Source: Campanula takesimana (Eukaryota; Streptophyta; Magnoliopsida; Asterales; Campanulaceae). From it: a DNA stretch of 64,000 nt. The notes below the pieces were generated by a model. The model was given only the letters and a program-made list of their open reading frames with translations. It did no database searches and was not told where the DNA came from. This document shows, one piece after another, positions 1-12,635 of this stretch (its first letter is position 1; every line of letters starts with the position of its first letter). The stretch covers positions 1,617,076-1,681,075 of the forward strand of contig JAOWBW010000162.1 in the NCBI GenBank assembly GCA_026119855.1, written 5' to 3'. The position numbers and the translations under genes are program-made.

Positions 1-3000
1 GGAAATGCCAGGGCATATGAAGCAAAAGCAGCCAGCTCACTCTGATTAGTCTCACCAAAAATGCCTCGTAATAAATTTGACAGCTGAGCAGGTACAGAAA
101 CGGGCAGAAACATAAACATAAGAAAGTAAAAGGATGGCAAGCATAGAAACTTACAACTAGAAATTTTAAAATATCAGCTTCAGGATGCATACAGGAGAAG
201 GAAGTGCCAAGTGGAGTATTTCAAGAACTTGTCAAGAATTAAAGTTTTTCTACTCTATAAAACATCAATTAAAATCCTATTCAAGGGGCACAAAATCTCA
301 AATCAGTTACAGGAACAATTTATTGGGACACCTATAAGTTTTAGTATTCTTCATTTATGATGTCTCAGAAAACTCCAGAAACCAGATTTTCATCACTCAG
401 AACTTTGAATTAAAATGATACATTTAATGTCATAATCTACTACTCCTAAAGTCAAAGAAATAGTCCCACTTTAAAGCAGGTACAAACAAGTAAAGCTACA
501 ATCTAAAAGTTTTACTTGTCCTTTTCTTTAAAAGGAGCAGTAACTTCAATAATGAGAGCCACATTTCCATCTTCAAACTGGGAAATGACAAGGAGTATGG
601 GAAAAACGAATATGCAGCTTACAAGCAAGATAATTCAGCTTATGCAGAATCTCTATAATGAATTATTTTAACATGAAACACTGGGACATAATGTTTGTAA
701 GACCAAACCCTTAAGGCATACAAATCCATAAAACACACAAAATGATTGGCTACCTCAGTTCACTAAGCAACAAAAGGCAGTGACTGCTTCCAGTATGACA
801 ATTAATGGGATCAATTATCCCAAACTAATACTCCCTCAGTCCCAAATAGTTGTCACATTTGACTTGTCAACGTTTCTAAGGAATGTGCTTTACTTGCTTG
901 CACATTGCTTGTACAATGGTAAAATCGCACTAAGACACTTTCCTTATTTAAAAAGGCAACATTTATTTTGGGACAGACCAAAAAGGGAAGTGCGACATTT
1001 ATTATGGGACGGAGGGAGTAACTGCCAAAATCTGCATTGAAGATTATATGCCATCATACCCTACAATACACATCTTGCAAAACCTCAACATAAAAAGACA
1101 TATCTCAATTTCAAGCCTACAATTGAGTTCGACCTAAACAAGGTTTATCTGGAATGCAAGGCCATGCTCAAGGTAAAAAACTACAATCCACATGGAACAT
1201 ACGAAACAAAGAACTGCTGCAGTTGTAAGCACTTAACTATGACATCCCATATAATATTAGGTTAAGTCAGGTTAATTCAAAGTCTCTTCGGAAGATGATT
1301 CCAGTGTATGGGAAGGGAGCCTTGTCATATTCTATCGCCTTGAGGAGTAGAATCTCTGCCATTACCTCTTGGGAAAGGCAATGAGAATAACATTTAAAAA
1401 GAAAATAATCAATGATCCATGCACGTTAGCCTTCACATATACAATTTGAAACTACACTAATCTGATTATTCAGATAAAGCTGCTATTAAAGAGTTACTTC
1501 ACCTTCATTTTGCTAAGCCATGTCTGCGCCAGACCAACAAAATCATCACACACTTTTGATCCATCACGACTACGGAGAGACTTGTCAATGATCTCATCAG
1601 GGGTCTGGAAATAAAGAGATTATATAATACAATTAATAGATGTCAGGAAAGAAGCGACAAACACCATACGGGATTCTTATGTTTTCAACTGTAACAAGAA
1701 AATCCAAAACAGAAATACAGGATACAGTACTTATAATTAAGAAGCCTAGAGGCAGATTATTGTTAGTGATGAATGGTATGCAGTGACAAATAGTCATAGT
1801 TCAAGCCACTACAAAAATAAAAATATATGATCATCTTTACAAACGCTGTTAGCTTGTAATTGGGACAAATAGAGCCCAAGACTTGAGTCAAACTCCAGAC
1901 AACTCAAGATCCTTAAAACACGTGCTTGGCAAAAGATGTGTAATACTCCCTCCATCCCAAATGATCTTCATTTTTTTTTCGCAGTTACTACGAAAGTACT
2001 TTGAGCAATACTTTTAGGTTTATTTAATCATCCTAATAAACATCTAAAACTTGTGGCCAAACTACATTTAAATCCCCCCCCCCCTCCCAAAAGTATCCAC
2101 CGATTCTCACTTTGCACCCCCGTTTGAAAAGTCGGTCTGTTTGGTATCTAAACTTCCAAATCGTCCCACTTTGCACCCTGGCACTAACGAATGTTAGAAA
2201 AACTAATGAAATTGATCATGATCAATAAAATAAAAATAATGCATATAATACACTTCTTTATTTATAAAATGAAAATAATAAAATAAAATAAAATAAAATA
2301 GCCCTCACATGACATGCACATGATCAATAATGCATTTTGTTAGTTATTTTTAAAATAAAATTAAACTCGTTTATTTTTAAAATAAAAATAAAATTATTAG
2401 TATTATTTTAATAAAATAAAATAGCCCTCACATGATATGCACATGATCAATAATGTATTTCATTCCACTTTTTAATTTTTTATTTAAAAAAAAATATTAT
2501 TTTTACTTTTTAAAATAAATAAACATATCATTAAATAAATGGATATAATAATTTTATATTTTTAATTTAATAAATAATGTATTTTGTTAGTTATTTTACA
2601 TTAAGCCATACTCTTTTAAGGTTAAAGACTATAATAGCCCTCACATGATATGCACGTGATCAATTTCGTCAGTTTTTCTAACGTTCGTTAGTGCCAAGGT
2701 GCAAGTGGGACGATTTGGAAGTTTAGGTACCAAACAGACCGACGTTTCAAACGGGGGTGCAAAGTGGGAATCGGTGGATACTTTAGGGGGGGTTAATGTA
2801 TTTTGGCCAAAACTTGTTATTGATGAACCTTCAACAATACTATCACAAACAACTTTTAGATTTTCATTAAGATAATCAAATCAACCCAAACTTATCGCTC
2901 AAAGAACCTTCGTAGTAACTACGAAAAAGGTAGGAAGATCATTTCGGGACAGAGGGAGTATTATATAATTCTTCCTATCAACATTTCCGTCAACTTCTTC

Positions 3001-6000
3001 CAGGTAATGAAAATCGGTCGCTTGAATCCTTCATTTTCACCAAAGCAGCCATGTGAACAAGGCACAACATTGGTGCGGTGCGGGTGTGAGTAAAGATGCA
3101 AATGTGGCTTTTTCACGCTAATTATATAATGTTGGCAAATCTGACACCCAGATCCACACCCATACCTAATCCTCGTAACCAAATCCAGATAACAAGTGAA
3201 ATACTCCTTATTAATGAATCAGAGTACAGAAAGAATAAAGTATCAATACTTCACTATTAACGAATTTCAAGTATCTACACGAACCAACCATGAATGAGCT
3301 GACAAAAGCATGAGAATGTGTTCCACGCAGAGGTATTCCGAATAATCTCCCTGCTGCAACATTACTGTAAACACAAAAACCACCAATGGATATGAGCTGC
3401 CTGACTGACAGCAGTTATTCTGATTAATGTTAAACAAAAGAAGAACATCGTGTTGATGAAGCCAAGGTTTTCATAAGAGAAATTTAATAAGCTCTCCCTC
3501 AACATTAAACCAGATCTGCTTCAGAAGGCTTAAATGTGTAAGGGCCACATAACATAGAGATACTGAGTTCACACATCCATTTCTGGTCTTCTTTCTATGA
3601 TCTGTCACATTTGTCTGTTTTCCACAAGAGATAAAGATTTATTCAACACGTATAAGTAAATTATCACTTCAAAAGTTATGCATGAGCACAAGTTTGTAAA
3701 GCAAAAGTGATGAGGAAAAACATCTTTCTCTCGAACATTAGAAGCAAAAGCTTGGCCAAAAAGCTATGTCTCAAGTGGCATCAGTTTTACCTTTCTATAG
3801 TGACGATCGAGGTTTCAATCCCCACCCATGATGGTATTAGTTCTCCGAAAGTCCCTTTGTAATATATTGGGTGAGTAATTAATAGAAAAAAAAACTTAAT
3901 AAAAAGGAAAAAAAAAACTTTTTTTTCAATACTCTCTCCATCCCAGAGTAAGAGTCCTACCTTGGTTGTGCACGCTTATTAAGAAAACAAAAGAAAATGG
4001 GTAGACATTGCAAGTGGGTTGAGGATGTAATTGCCCAAAACACTATTCATAGTGCAAGTGGGCAAAAAGTAAGTTAGCAAGTGTTGGTTTTTATGTAATT
4101 ATAGAAGCATTAGAAGGACAAAGTTGTCCAAAACACTATTCCTCCTTTCCCATCATTTGCTATTTTGGGTAAAGGACTCTTACTCTGGGACGGAGGGAGT
4201 ATTTTTTTTAAACTTAACCATCTGTCCACTGTTTCATTGTTTTCTCACTTCTTCATTGACGAGTTCCTACGGCTTTTTTTTTAGCCGGCCCCAACTTATA
4301 TTAAGACTAAGGCTTTGTTGTTGTTGTTTGTTTGTTTGTAAGTTCAACTTAACAATTGTGACATTACTAATAAGAACTAATAAATGCGTGACTACAAGAA
4401 TTATGGTAATATCACTCCACCTCTCCCAATGGAGTCTAATTAATTCTAGAGAAAATTTCATTTACTTCTCTTCAGCAAAAATATAGCTATCGAACTTCTA
4501 GAACATGCAATCACTTGATGTAATATATTTGGAAGAGAACAAATGTTTTTAATTTGCAGGGATAAGTTTACTATCTGCAAGAAGAAGCGTCCAGCATAAA
4601 GTTTTCCTCTGTTAGCATCTCTTTCTAATAAGTTAAGCCTCTTTCTAATAAGTTAAGCAAAACATATCTTTTGGACAACAAAGCAAAATGCGTCCTGGAG
4701 AAAGTTTTACGACTTCCAAAACAAAATAAAGAAACAAATAGATGCACAGTCATTGATTAAAACGTTAATATATTTTCAGCAAGGTCACCTTGTTGCATCG
4801 AATCCTCCCATGTAGCAATACTTCGATGCACTTATACCACCATCTGGACCCTATAGATGAAAGAATCAGAACATTAGATCCCCGTAACCCTGGCAAGCAA
4901 ACATAAATGATGAGAAACTAACAACCTGTGCCCGTCGAAGTCCAAACTCGAGAAGACTTTTGGACTTTCCAGCAACAAATCGATGCCTTGCAGCATTTGT
5001 AGTGACAAGTGATGCATAATTAATGAGATTCACAAAGGGCGTCTCCAGTAATTGAACCACCTACAAATAGTTAATAGATGCTTTTAGGGTAATGATGACA
5101 CAAATAATACAGGCAAATGCAGGAGTCAAGCACCAACAACGAAAAAGAAACACTTCCGACGAATTAACTCATGACAAACAACAATATTTCCTGAAGAAAA
5201 TTTATTTAGAAGGACTATAGCTAATAGAACTCACAGCGACTGGTCCTTCAACCCTCAGCAAGGGTACCTTTGGGAAGACAACGGACCCCTCAGCAATAGA
5301 ATATACTTCAACGTCAGAACAATCAATTCCTCTAAGATAATCATAGAATCCATTCTGACGTGAACAGAACAAATTTATTAGTAAAGCACTTACTTTTAAA
5401 GTCATGGAGGATATAATGTAAATCAATCAGCATTTTAACAATATCAGAGCGATGAAAGTAAGAGATATCACAAGAATGCTATAAAAAGTGCTCTTGAAGA
5501 GTTCTTACTCCAATAAGATAAAGTGCTTGACTAACAAGGGCAAAGTTTAGATGTATGAAGTAAAGAGCAATTGTACAAAAAAACACGCATAGCTCTAGAC
5601 ATTTTGTCATATTTTAGCAAGGTGAAATGCTTAACTTGCGAGAGAAAAGTTGAAATGAATGGACTAAATGAACCGGAACCAAGGTCATGCTGCTCATAAA
5701 GGAAAAAACTTCGCAGGAGAGTGAGTGTCCTCCTATGAAGCATCTATACATCAAAATGGCCTCTTTGGTATACACTTATGAGTTATGATGAAGAAACCCA
5801 GATTTTTTTATTTATTTTTTTTTTTTTTTTTGGGGGGGGGGGGTATACAGCTGGATGCATATTGGATACATTTTGTACATATCCAGATACTAATAATTTA
5901 TTCTGCTCGGATATGCTGGGGTCAAAAGTAATATTTTTAATTCTTTGAGGCAGGGGGTTCTTCAACAAGAAACATAAGTTCTTACGCAATAATTCTACTA

Positions 6001-8655
6001 AGATATGAATATTGATTATTTCCCAAAAGATAAGACCCTATAACTTGTGGGAATAGAATGGTAACTGTGTGGGTAGTCAACATTACAGTGTCTTTTATTT
6101 TATTTTATTTTATTTTATTTTATTTTATTTTATTTTATTTTATTCTTCTTGTTAAGTACACTTTTTCTGATTTCTTATCATCTCCTTCTTTCCTCCACTT
6201 TTATTTTCTTATATATGTTGCCTGTATGGCTAAACCCCTTCCTTCCAAATATATTTTCCTTCTAATTATCTTCATCTCTCTTTATATAAGATTCTTTAAA
6301 TTAATCACTTGTTGAACATTGAATAGTCCTGGAAGAAGAAATATGTTGCTCGAAGGCACTATATGTTACTTGTTGATACATACGAAGAGTCGAGATATTT
6401 CTATATGACAATACTTACTGATATGACTCTTAGGAAAACAACATTCATTGTTAAAATCAACTACTCCCTGGGCACAGTTTGATTTTTTTGGTCAACTGAG
6501 TCAATCTTTGACCATAATTTTATGAATATCCAGATCTCTATACAATTCTAAAAATTGTTAATGATAGTATTTCTAATAGTGAAACAATAATAATTTTTAG
6601 AATTTCATAAAGATGTTTAGATATTCATAAAATTATGGTAAAAAATTGACTTAGTTGACCAAAAAAGTCAAACTTTGCCCTTTGGTATGAGACAGAGGGA
6701 GTATATACTTGCTGCAGTACCTATCTAAACACTTACTCCCTCCGTCCCTATTTACTTTACAAAAATTGCCATTTTGGGTGTCCCTATTTACATTACAAAA
6801 TCCCAAAAAGGAAACTTTTAAACATTTTTTAAATAGTGGGACCCACTTGTCATACACACAACAACTATCCACTTACTTTTCTCTACCCACTTTCTCTCTC
6901 CCACTCAACTATGTACACTCACAACACATCAACTTTACAATCATTTTCTTAATTTTTGTGCAAAGCCTCATTTTTGTAAGGTAAATAGGGACGGAGGGAG
7001 TACTAGTTTACAAAGATCCTCATCAAATAATAACTGCTCATACTTCTAGATTATATTTCAGAATAAAGGAAAGTTTCTGCACAGTTCCTATACTGACCCT
7101 CCTGTTGCTCTGAATTTTCTTAACGATTCAGAAGGTGTAGGTGTAAAGGAAGTAATTCAAGATAATTAATGTTAAGTCCATATTTTTTTTGCAATTAATG
7201 ATCTTCACATAATTAACAACACCAGTTTTTTACCAGTAATACTTCTACACAAACAAAGCCTTTGTCCCAAAAAAGATTTGGGGTTGGCTAACATGTAATG
7301 TCGTATGGAATCGCCAACGAGAGGGTACCATTAATACTTCTGATACGCTAAATGGTTACCTCACAGGCGGGAGACAAGGATTTTCGAACAAAGGCAATCT
7401 CTTCCTCACTGAATCTAAAATTAGCAATCAACTTGATGCATTCCTCTAAACCAGCAAAAACTGTATATTCACCACCAAATGGGTTCTTCCGAAAATATAA
7501 ATCAAACCTGAAATATATTGAAGATTACAAAAGCACCCATTAGGATTTTGGGGCAACTACTAACCTCAAGAACAAAAGCCACAATGCCCTAAAATGATGC
7601 AGTCAGAAGCTCTCGCACAAAATCAATAAATAAATTACTTTCAAGTTTCAAGTTACCATTTAATGTTATATATTGGATGTCTCCGGACAAACAGTATCTC
7701 TCACAAAATTAATACTGATGTCACGAAATGATTCATAAAATCCTGGCCGCAAACACTGTTGCAATGGTTGATTGGATGTTGAGTTTGTAGGTCTCATTAC
7801 TCATTAATTACTAATCAAATCAATCACTGACAATCGTCTTTGTGGCCAAGATTCAGTGAAATCTTTTTGTGCCCGTAGTATTGCTCCTTCTCATAGCACT
7901 CAAAATTCTTTTAATGGGAAGTATAAGGAGCATATTCAGCAACAGATGTATGATGTAACAGGAGTGTGTCCACTAATTTTAGCATGCATAAACTCCATAT
8001 TGAGGCATAAAACTTCTTCGTGAAATAATCAACTCACTAAGCCAGCACAAATCAAAAAGCAACGTAATTAGAGTCCAAATCATCAATAGTAGCTTCAAGT
8101 ACTAATATCAATACTTCCATCATTAATGATAATAGCAAGCATGCCACGCAAATCAAACTAATATGCAGTAAAAAATAACTGAACCGCAAAAATATCCACT
8201 ATCTCAACCAAATTAGAAGCAGTAACGCCACCAGATTTCACCACAATAATCAATCCACAAAGACAACAATCAGCACAAAATCAATCATATTCAAGTAAAA
8301 AAATTCAGCAAAATTAACTTCCAACTTCCAGTTAATAACATGAACAAAATGCATCGTTGATGATCACGATGGCTACTCTATCCAAATCAAATTCAATGCA
8401 GAACATCATAAACAAACAACACAACGGAATTGGAAACGCAGAAATCAAGCACACATTCAAAAATCTGTAAGAAGAATAGAAAATGACTCACACAGCACGT
8501 TCATTTTGCTTGCCGGCTTTCCAATAAGCATAAGCCATAGTGAACTGATAGAGATCATTGAGGAGAGGCGTCACCATTGGATTGGTCGGGCCACTGATTT
8601 CCGACGGCTTCCGATTTCCATCCTCATTAACGCCGTTAGCTTTTGCTTTCTCCAT
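1..8655 (-). CDS. NAPRT: Nicotinate phosphoribosyltransferase, 5' eight exons (3' end outside window)
   Basis: The enzyme converts nicotinate and PRPP to nicotinate mononucleotide, the first step of the Preiss-Handler NAD salvage route. Coding exons on the minus strand are 8655-8492, 7507-7360, 5354-5235, 5060-4926, 4850-4789, 3364-3289, 1604-1503 and 83-1; all junctions are GT-AG and the phases join without a break. About 296 residues are visible of a family that is usually about 560 long, so the C-terminal half is missing at the window edge. Diagnostic stretches include PMVTPLLNDLYQFTMAYAYW (exon 1), FRKNPFGGEYTVFAG (exon 2), NYASLVTTNAARHRFVAGKS (exon 4), PLRGTHSHAFVSSFM (exon 6) and GETNQSELAAF (exon 8). 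The start ATG at 8655 is the first in frame and precedes a short Lys/Asn-rich leader. Introns 2, 5, 6 and 7 carry Stowaway MITEs. Family assignment is from memory of plant NAPRT sequences and is very secure; paralogue number is not. Confidence 0.95.
84..1502 (-). other. NAPRT intron 7
   Basis: The intron is bounded by GT at 1502-1501 and AG at 85-84 (minus strand). Apart from the Stowaway MITE at 829-1020, only AT-rich unique sequence is seen. Confidence 0.8.
829..1020. mobile_element. Stowaway MITE
   Basis: Ends CTCCCTCAGTCCC and GGGACGGAGGGAG are inverted repeats flanked by TA, as in Tc1/mariner-derived Stowaway elements. The copy is about 190 bp and lies in NAPRT intron 7. Confidence 0.85.
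1944..2960. mobile_element. Stowaway MITE split by a later insertion
   Basis: TA-flanked ends CTCCCTCCATCCC and GGGACAGAGGGAG bracket about 1 kb. Removing the element at 2055-2808 and one copy of its target duplication leaves a roughly 250-bp Stowaway whose arms pair (GATCTTCAT near the left, GAAGATCAT near the right). It is in NAPRT intron 6. Confidence 0.85.
2055..2808. mobile_element. Non-autonomous Mutator-like element with 9-bp TSD
   Basis: The perfect 9-bp direct repeat AAAACTTGT occurs at 2046-2054 and 2809-2817. Between them lie terminal inverted repeats of about 150-170 bp: GGCCAAACTACATTTAAA at the left pairs with TAATGTATTTTGGCC at the right, followed by matching blocks such as CTAACGAATGTTAGAAAAAC. 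A 9-bp duplication with long TIRs is the Mutator superfamily pattern. The interior is AT-rich, contains ATAAAATAAAAT runs and codes for nothing. Confidence 0.85.
3755..3900 (+). repeat. Possible tRNA-derived SINE piece
   Basis: GAGGTTTCAATCCCC resembles a pol III B box, and TCTCAAGTGGCATCAG about 45 bases upstream resembles an A box. A poly-A-rich end follows. It lies in NAPRT intron 5. No target duplication was confirmed. Confidence 0.4.
3930..4201. mobile_element. Stowaway MITE
   Basis: CTCTCTCCATCCCAGAGTAA at the left pairs with TTACTCTGGGACGGAGGGAG at the right, flanked by TA. It lies in NAPRT intron 5. Confidence 0.85.
4270..4340 (+). repeat. RTE-type LINE/SINE 3' tail
   Basis: GCCGGCCCCAACTTA, then GACTAAGGCTTTG and a TTG/TTTG repeat, is the typical 3' end of plant RTE LINEs and their SINE partners. 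Only the tail is present, next to the Stowaway in NAPRT intron 5. Confidence 0.5.
6090..6144. repeat. (TTTTA)n microsatellite
   Basis: About eleven tandem TTTTA units lie in NAPRT intron 2. A poly-T/poly-G run lies near 5815-5842 in the same intron. Confidence 0.9.
6462..6703. mobile_element. Stowaway-like MITE
   Basis: CTCCCTGGGCACAGTTTGA at the left pairs with a diverged right end at AGACAGAGGGAG, flanked by TA. The interior is long and self-complementary (GACCATAATTTTATGAATAT against ATATTCATAAAATTATGG). Confidence 0.75.
6734..7002. mobile_element. Stowaway MITE
   Basis: CTCCCTCCGTCCCTATTTAC and its inverted copy GTAAATAGGGACGGAGGGAG lie at the two ends, flanked by TA. It is near-intact, lies in NAPRT intron 2, and sits 30 bp from the previous copy. 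Confidence 0.9.
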
Positions 8656-8756
8656 GAATCTTGAATTCGAAAATTCTAGGGCTCAAATTTGATAGCCTCC
8701 CAAAAATCAGTTATTCCAGTTTCTTGTGTCCTTCTTCTAGTATCAAAGTCAGTCGA

Positions 8757-8765
8757 CTTATATAC
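8757..8765 (-). promoter_or_regulatory. Candidate TATA box of NAPRT
   Basis: On the minus strand this reads GTATATAAG, about 100 bp upstream of the NAPRT ATG at 8655, a suitable distance for a short 5' UTR. There is no direct evidence for the transcription start. Confidence 0.5.
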
Positions 8766-8893
8766 AAGTGCGTGTGTGTGGAGTTTCCCTTTCTTCAAGT
8801 TCAGGCTTCCTCACCCTTGTAGGGCCATTGGGTCCATTTATTTTGGGTTATTCTGTTTATTTTATGGTGCATCTTTGTCACAGCCTTGGCTTA

Positions 8894-9400
8894 TACTCCC
8901 GCCGTCTCACCTCACTCTCGAAACTTTTATTTTCATTTTGGTCCGTCACACTTTACTTGAAACTACTCAAAATGATTTTTTTTTTATAATTTTATATTCA
9001 ATCTACTCCACCCACTCATTCTCTCTCTTCATTTTCCACTACACAATCCATTCAACTAACCTACTATTAACACTACACATTCTTTTTCTTCATTTTCTAC
9101 CACACATTTTTATTATTTTATTTGTTTTCCTTAGTTATTGTGTCCACCCCTTAGGTCTTAAGTGAGGTGGGTCCCGCACTAAAGTTTTTAGTATAGTACA
9201 GTATGACTTTACACGGAGATTAAGAAAAAGTAAATGTTGTGAGTATGAAAAGTAAAGTTGGAGAAAGTAAGAGAGAGAAAGTGGGTAGAAAGTTTTTGTT
9301 GTGAAAATGACAAGTAGACCTCATTGTCTTTGTCTATTTAAGGTAATAAAGCAACTAAAAACTTTAGTCGGGAACAAATAAAAAAGGAAAGTAACACCTT
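8894..9400. mobile_element. Two fused, degraded Stowaway MITEs
   Basis: CTCCCGCCGTCTCACCTCAC at 8896 pairs with GTGAGGTGGGTCCC near 9162-9175. From there a second element begins: CACTAAAGTTTTTAG near 9178 pairs with CTAAAAACTTTAGTCGGGA near 9355. They lie just upstream of NAPRT and share the GTCCC junction. Confidence 0.55.
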
Positions 9401-9810
9401 AGTCTGGACCGTACCAATCAATCAGTCTACAACTCAATCTTTTCGTTTAATTGTTATTATTATTGAAAAAATGCTACTCCGTTTTTTCATAGATTTAAAA
9501 TAAATATTGCATTTGTAAATAAAATATGTTAATGTAATTTTGCTATAGTATAAATTGAGCAAGTATAATAATGTTTAAAAATAAATCAAGTTTTCGTCGA
9601 AAACTTGAAAAAATAATTTTCTTTTGTTTTTACAAGCCAATTTTAATGTAGGAATTCTAAGAGTCATTAATGGAAGGAAGTGAGAATTTCTTGATAGATA
9701 ATTAGATACTACCTCTGTTCAATAAAAATAATCTCATTTTCTAATTAATTTTGATAAAATACATCAACTTGGTTATCCTAGTTAATATAGGGAGATTGTT
9801 ATTGGTATTT

Positions 9811-9991
9811 CTCCCTCCGTCCCAAAATGATCTTCACATTAGTCATTTCTCATTGTTCTAAAAAGTTCTTCTCATTTCTACAATTGGGGTTTAAAAGTGT
9901 ATAGACACAACATGGCTAGTGAAACAAGTGCTCATGTCCTTAAAAAGATTGAATAGTCAAACGCGAAGATCATTTTGGGACGTAGGGAGTA
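9811..9991. mobile_element. Stowaway MITE
   Basis: CTCCCTCCGTCCCAAAATGA pairs with TCATTTTGGGACGTAGGGAG. The left flank is TT rather than TA, so that target base has probably mutated. Confidence 0.8.
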
Positions 9992-10720
9992 TTTTTTATC
10001 GATAGTTTAGAATTTTTACTGAAATAATTATTTTTCAAAGATTATTGGTAAAAACTAAATCGAATTATCAACAAAATACAAAATACAAATGAGACTTGTT
10101 TTTGTTTCGGGAAGGGGAAGTATATGTGAAGCATGTTTAGTTGTTTACATATGGAAAGAAAAGGAAATTGGATGGAATTTTACTCTTCCTCGCATGTCAT
10201 TTATTGAAAGGAGATTGAAAACTGTTGTTTGAATCAATTTTCGCTTCTCATGGATTTTCAAAACCTTGCCGTGTAAAAATGGGATATGCACTTGAAATAG
10301 ATGTCTGGCTTAGGATATAGATCATGAGCGATACGGAAATGGATCGAGTAATCCGTTCCTTTATCCAAGAAAAAATTTGACCGTACCATTTACTAAGCCT
10401 CGGTATAATGTTGTTTGACAATATCACGGAGAATCTATCGGAAGTATCTCTACTAATAAATAAATGGCAAAGCCAGAAATTTTGGCTAAAAGGGTCAAGA
10501 TTGCTTTGGAAAAAAATACTCATCATATAGAAATTTAAAATAGAAGAGGGTCAAAATGATATCATATTACAAATTTTATCAAAAATAAAGGGGTCGAAAT
10601 AAACAAAAACAATATTTTTAGTGTATTTATTGAAAGTTTTAGAAGTACTAAAATGACATTTTCTAAAATTCAAGAGGGTCGAGTGACCCCCTTCTCTCCT
10701 TTCTAGCTTCGCCAGTGACT
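9992..10720. other. Intergenic, nothing recognised
   Basis: This is AT-rich sequence between MITEs. GTCGAGTGACCCCCTTCTC and CTAGCTTCGCCAGTGACTAAG near 10678-10722 look like a decayed transposon end, but no partner end was found. Confidence 0.5.
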
Positions 10721-10721
10721 A

Positions 10722-10756
10722 AGATCATTAACAATAGGAGGTTTTTGGGAGCTCTT

Positions 10757-10787
<31 letters not shown>

Positions 10788-11098
10788 GAGTTTTTTGTCA
10801 TTGTGAAAAAACTTAAAGAGCACTTTAGTAAAGAATAACTCTTCCTACAAAGAGCTCTCTCTAAAAACTTTTTACATTAATTTTCACCACTTTTTCATGT
10901 TAATCATTAAATACTAGAAAAAAAAAATATAAGAAAAAAGTTTAATGTTGTTGAATTTGAGGGCCACAAAAAAGTTGATTAAAAAGGTTTATCATTATGA
11001 TAAAAGCTTGAAAGTTTTTATTATTTTGTTAATGATGTGTCATTTTGAAATTACAAAAAAACTATGAAAAAAGCTTTTATCATTGTCAATGCTCTAAG
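10722..11098. mobile_element. MITE with GAGCATT-type ends, holding a (TA)n run
   Basis: TAAGATCATTAACAATAGG at the left is an imperfect inverted copy of ATTGTCAATGCTCTAAG at the right. The interior AACTCTTCCTACAAAGAGCTC is shared with the element in F-box intron 4. A (TA)n tract lies at about 10757-10782. The superfamily was not determined. Confidence 0.6.
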
Positions 11099-11225
11099 TA
11101 CTAGAATTTTATTTTTTATTTTAGTACATCTTAGAGTAAAAATTTCTTTCTCAAAATGATAAGTGATGGGAAATGAGAAATAGTGTTTTGAACAACTTTG
11201 TCTTTCTAATGCTACTATAATTATA

Positions 11226-11504
11226 TACTCCCTCCGTTTCATCACAAGTAGAACTAGAGGAGTGAGCACAATAATTAAGAGAAAAGTAATATATGTGTGG
11301 TAGAAATGAAGAAAGAGAATGGGTGAGATAAATAGTAGTGTTGGTTGAATAAATTAAGTTGTGGAAAAATAAAGAGAGAGAATGAGTGGGATTAAATGGT
11401 GGGGTTTGCTGAATATTAAAACATTTTCATTTTGGGCAGTCTCAATTATTTTGGGATGACTTAAAATGGAAATAAGTCCTACTTATGCTGGAACGGTGGG
11501 AGTA
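11226..11504. mobile_element. Stowaway MITE
   Basis: CTCCCTCCGTTTCATCACAA pairs with a diverged right end near GGAACGGTGGGAG, flanked by TA. Confidence 0.8.
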
Positions 11505-11608
11505 TAAGAAAAAACTAATAATTACTACCTTACTTTTAGCATTTTTATCTTTAAAAAAAGTAAACTTTATCATTTTTGACCCATTTGATTAGAAAAAAGT
11601 GTATATTA

Positions 11609-11878
11609 TACTCCCTAGTCCCTCCGTCTCAGAAAGATGGTCCGCTTTTGACTTTCGATGGTCAATACAAATGAACTTTGACTAAATATAAATATCAATC
11701 TAACCATCTTTGTGAAATTCTAAAACTTGTTATTGATTAATCATCAAGTGATTTATCAATGACAAATTTTAAAATTTTATTGAGATGATTAGATTGATAA
11801 TAATCTTTGGTTAAAGTTTACATATGTGTTGACCGTCAAAAATCCAAAGTGGACTATTTTTCTGGGAGAGATGGAGTA
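11609..11878. mobile_element. Stowaway MITE
   Basis: CTCCCTAGTCCCTCCGTCTC at the left has a partly duplicated end. The right end is CTGGGAGAGATGGAG, flanked by TA. Interior arms pair (TCTAACCATCTTTGTG against AGATGATTAGATTG). Confidence 0.75.
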
Positions 11879-11929
11879 TTATAATTTTGACTCTTTCTAA
11901 AAAAAAAAAAAAAAAAATAGCTTCACCAT

Positions 11930-12318
11930 CTGAATGGGAGATTAATGTCACTTTAAAATGGCCTGTGCATTGAAATCCAGTCGGTTGTGAGTTGTTGTCA
12001 TAGACGACAATTTGTTCAGAAATTCAAGTATTCAACGGAAAAGGTTGAGAGACCAACGACAAACAAAATGATCTCCATTGAAACTTTCTTATCAAATTCT
12101 AGATTGGCTTCTCTTCTCTAGTCTAGTCTACCCATTGCAAATAGATATTTTTCATATTTGCCCTCTTTGTTTTGCCTCTTCAAAGGTGCCCCTGAGGTAT
12201 GCAGTCATGACTATATGGCCCTTAAGATGAGTTAGGGCTTGGGACGCAGAAGCGCATGCCTCGTTTTAGGTCATCAAGAGGCAATGTGACTGACTCATAA
12301 TGTCTGAAAAGATCCGTA
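11930..12318. other. Intergenic, nothing recognised
   Basis: Unique-looking sequence between MITEs; no exon-like reading or repeat end was identified. Confidence 0.5.
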
Positions 12319-12319
12319 A

Positions 12320-12608
12320 TACTCCCTCCGTCCCACCTCACTTGAAACCTAAGAGGTGGGCACAATAACTAAGGAAAAAATATAAAGTAAAACAAAAATG
12401 TGTGGTAGAAAATGAAGAGGGAGAATTAGTGGGGTAAATAGTAGTGTTGGTTGAATGAATTGTGTGGTGGAAAATGAAGAGAGAGAATGAGTGGGTGGGG
12501 TAGTTTGAATATAAAATAATAAAAAGATGACTATTTTGGGGAGTCTCAAGTGAAGTGAGACGGATCAAAATGAAAATAAGTCTCAAGTGAGGTGGGACGG
12601 AGGGAGTA
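12320..12608. mobile_element. Stowaway MITE
   Basis: CTCCCTCCGTCCCACCTCAC and its inverted copy GTGAGGTGGGACGGAGGGAG, flanked by TA, make a near-perfect pair. Confidence 0.92.
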
Positions 12609-12635
12609 TACTCCAAAGGGGAGGGTGGGGTGGGG

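Noticed and set aside
8689..9165. 158-codon ORF upstream of NAPRT
   Set aside because: It overlaps the NAPRT promoter and a degraded Stowaway; composition is Phe/Leu/Ile-rich from T-rich DNA.
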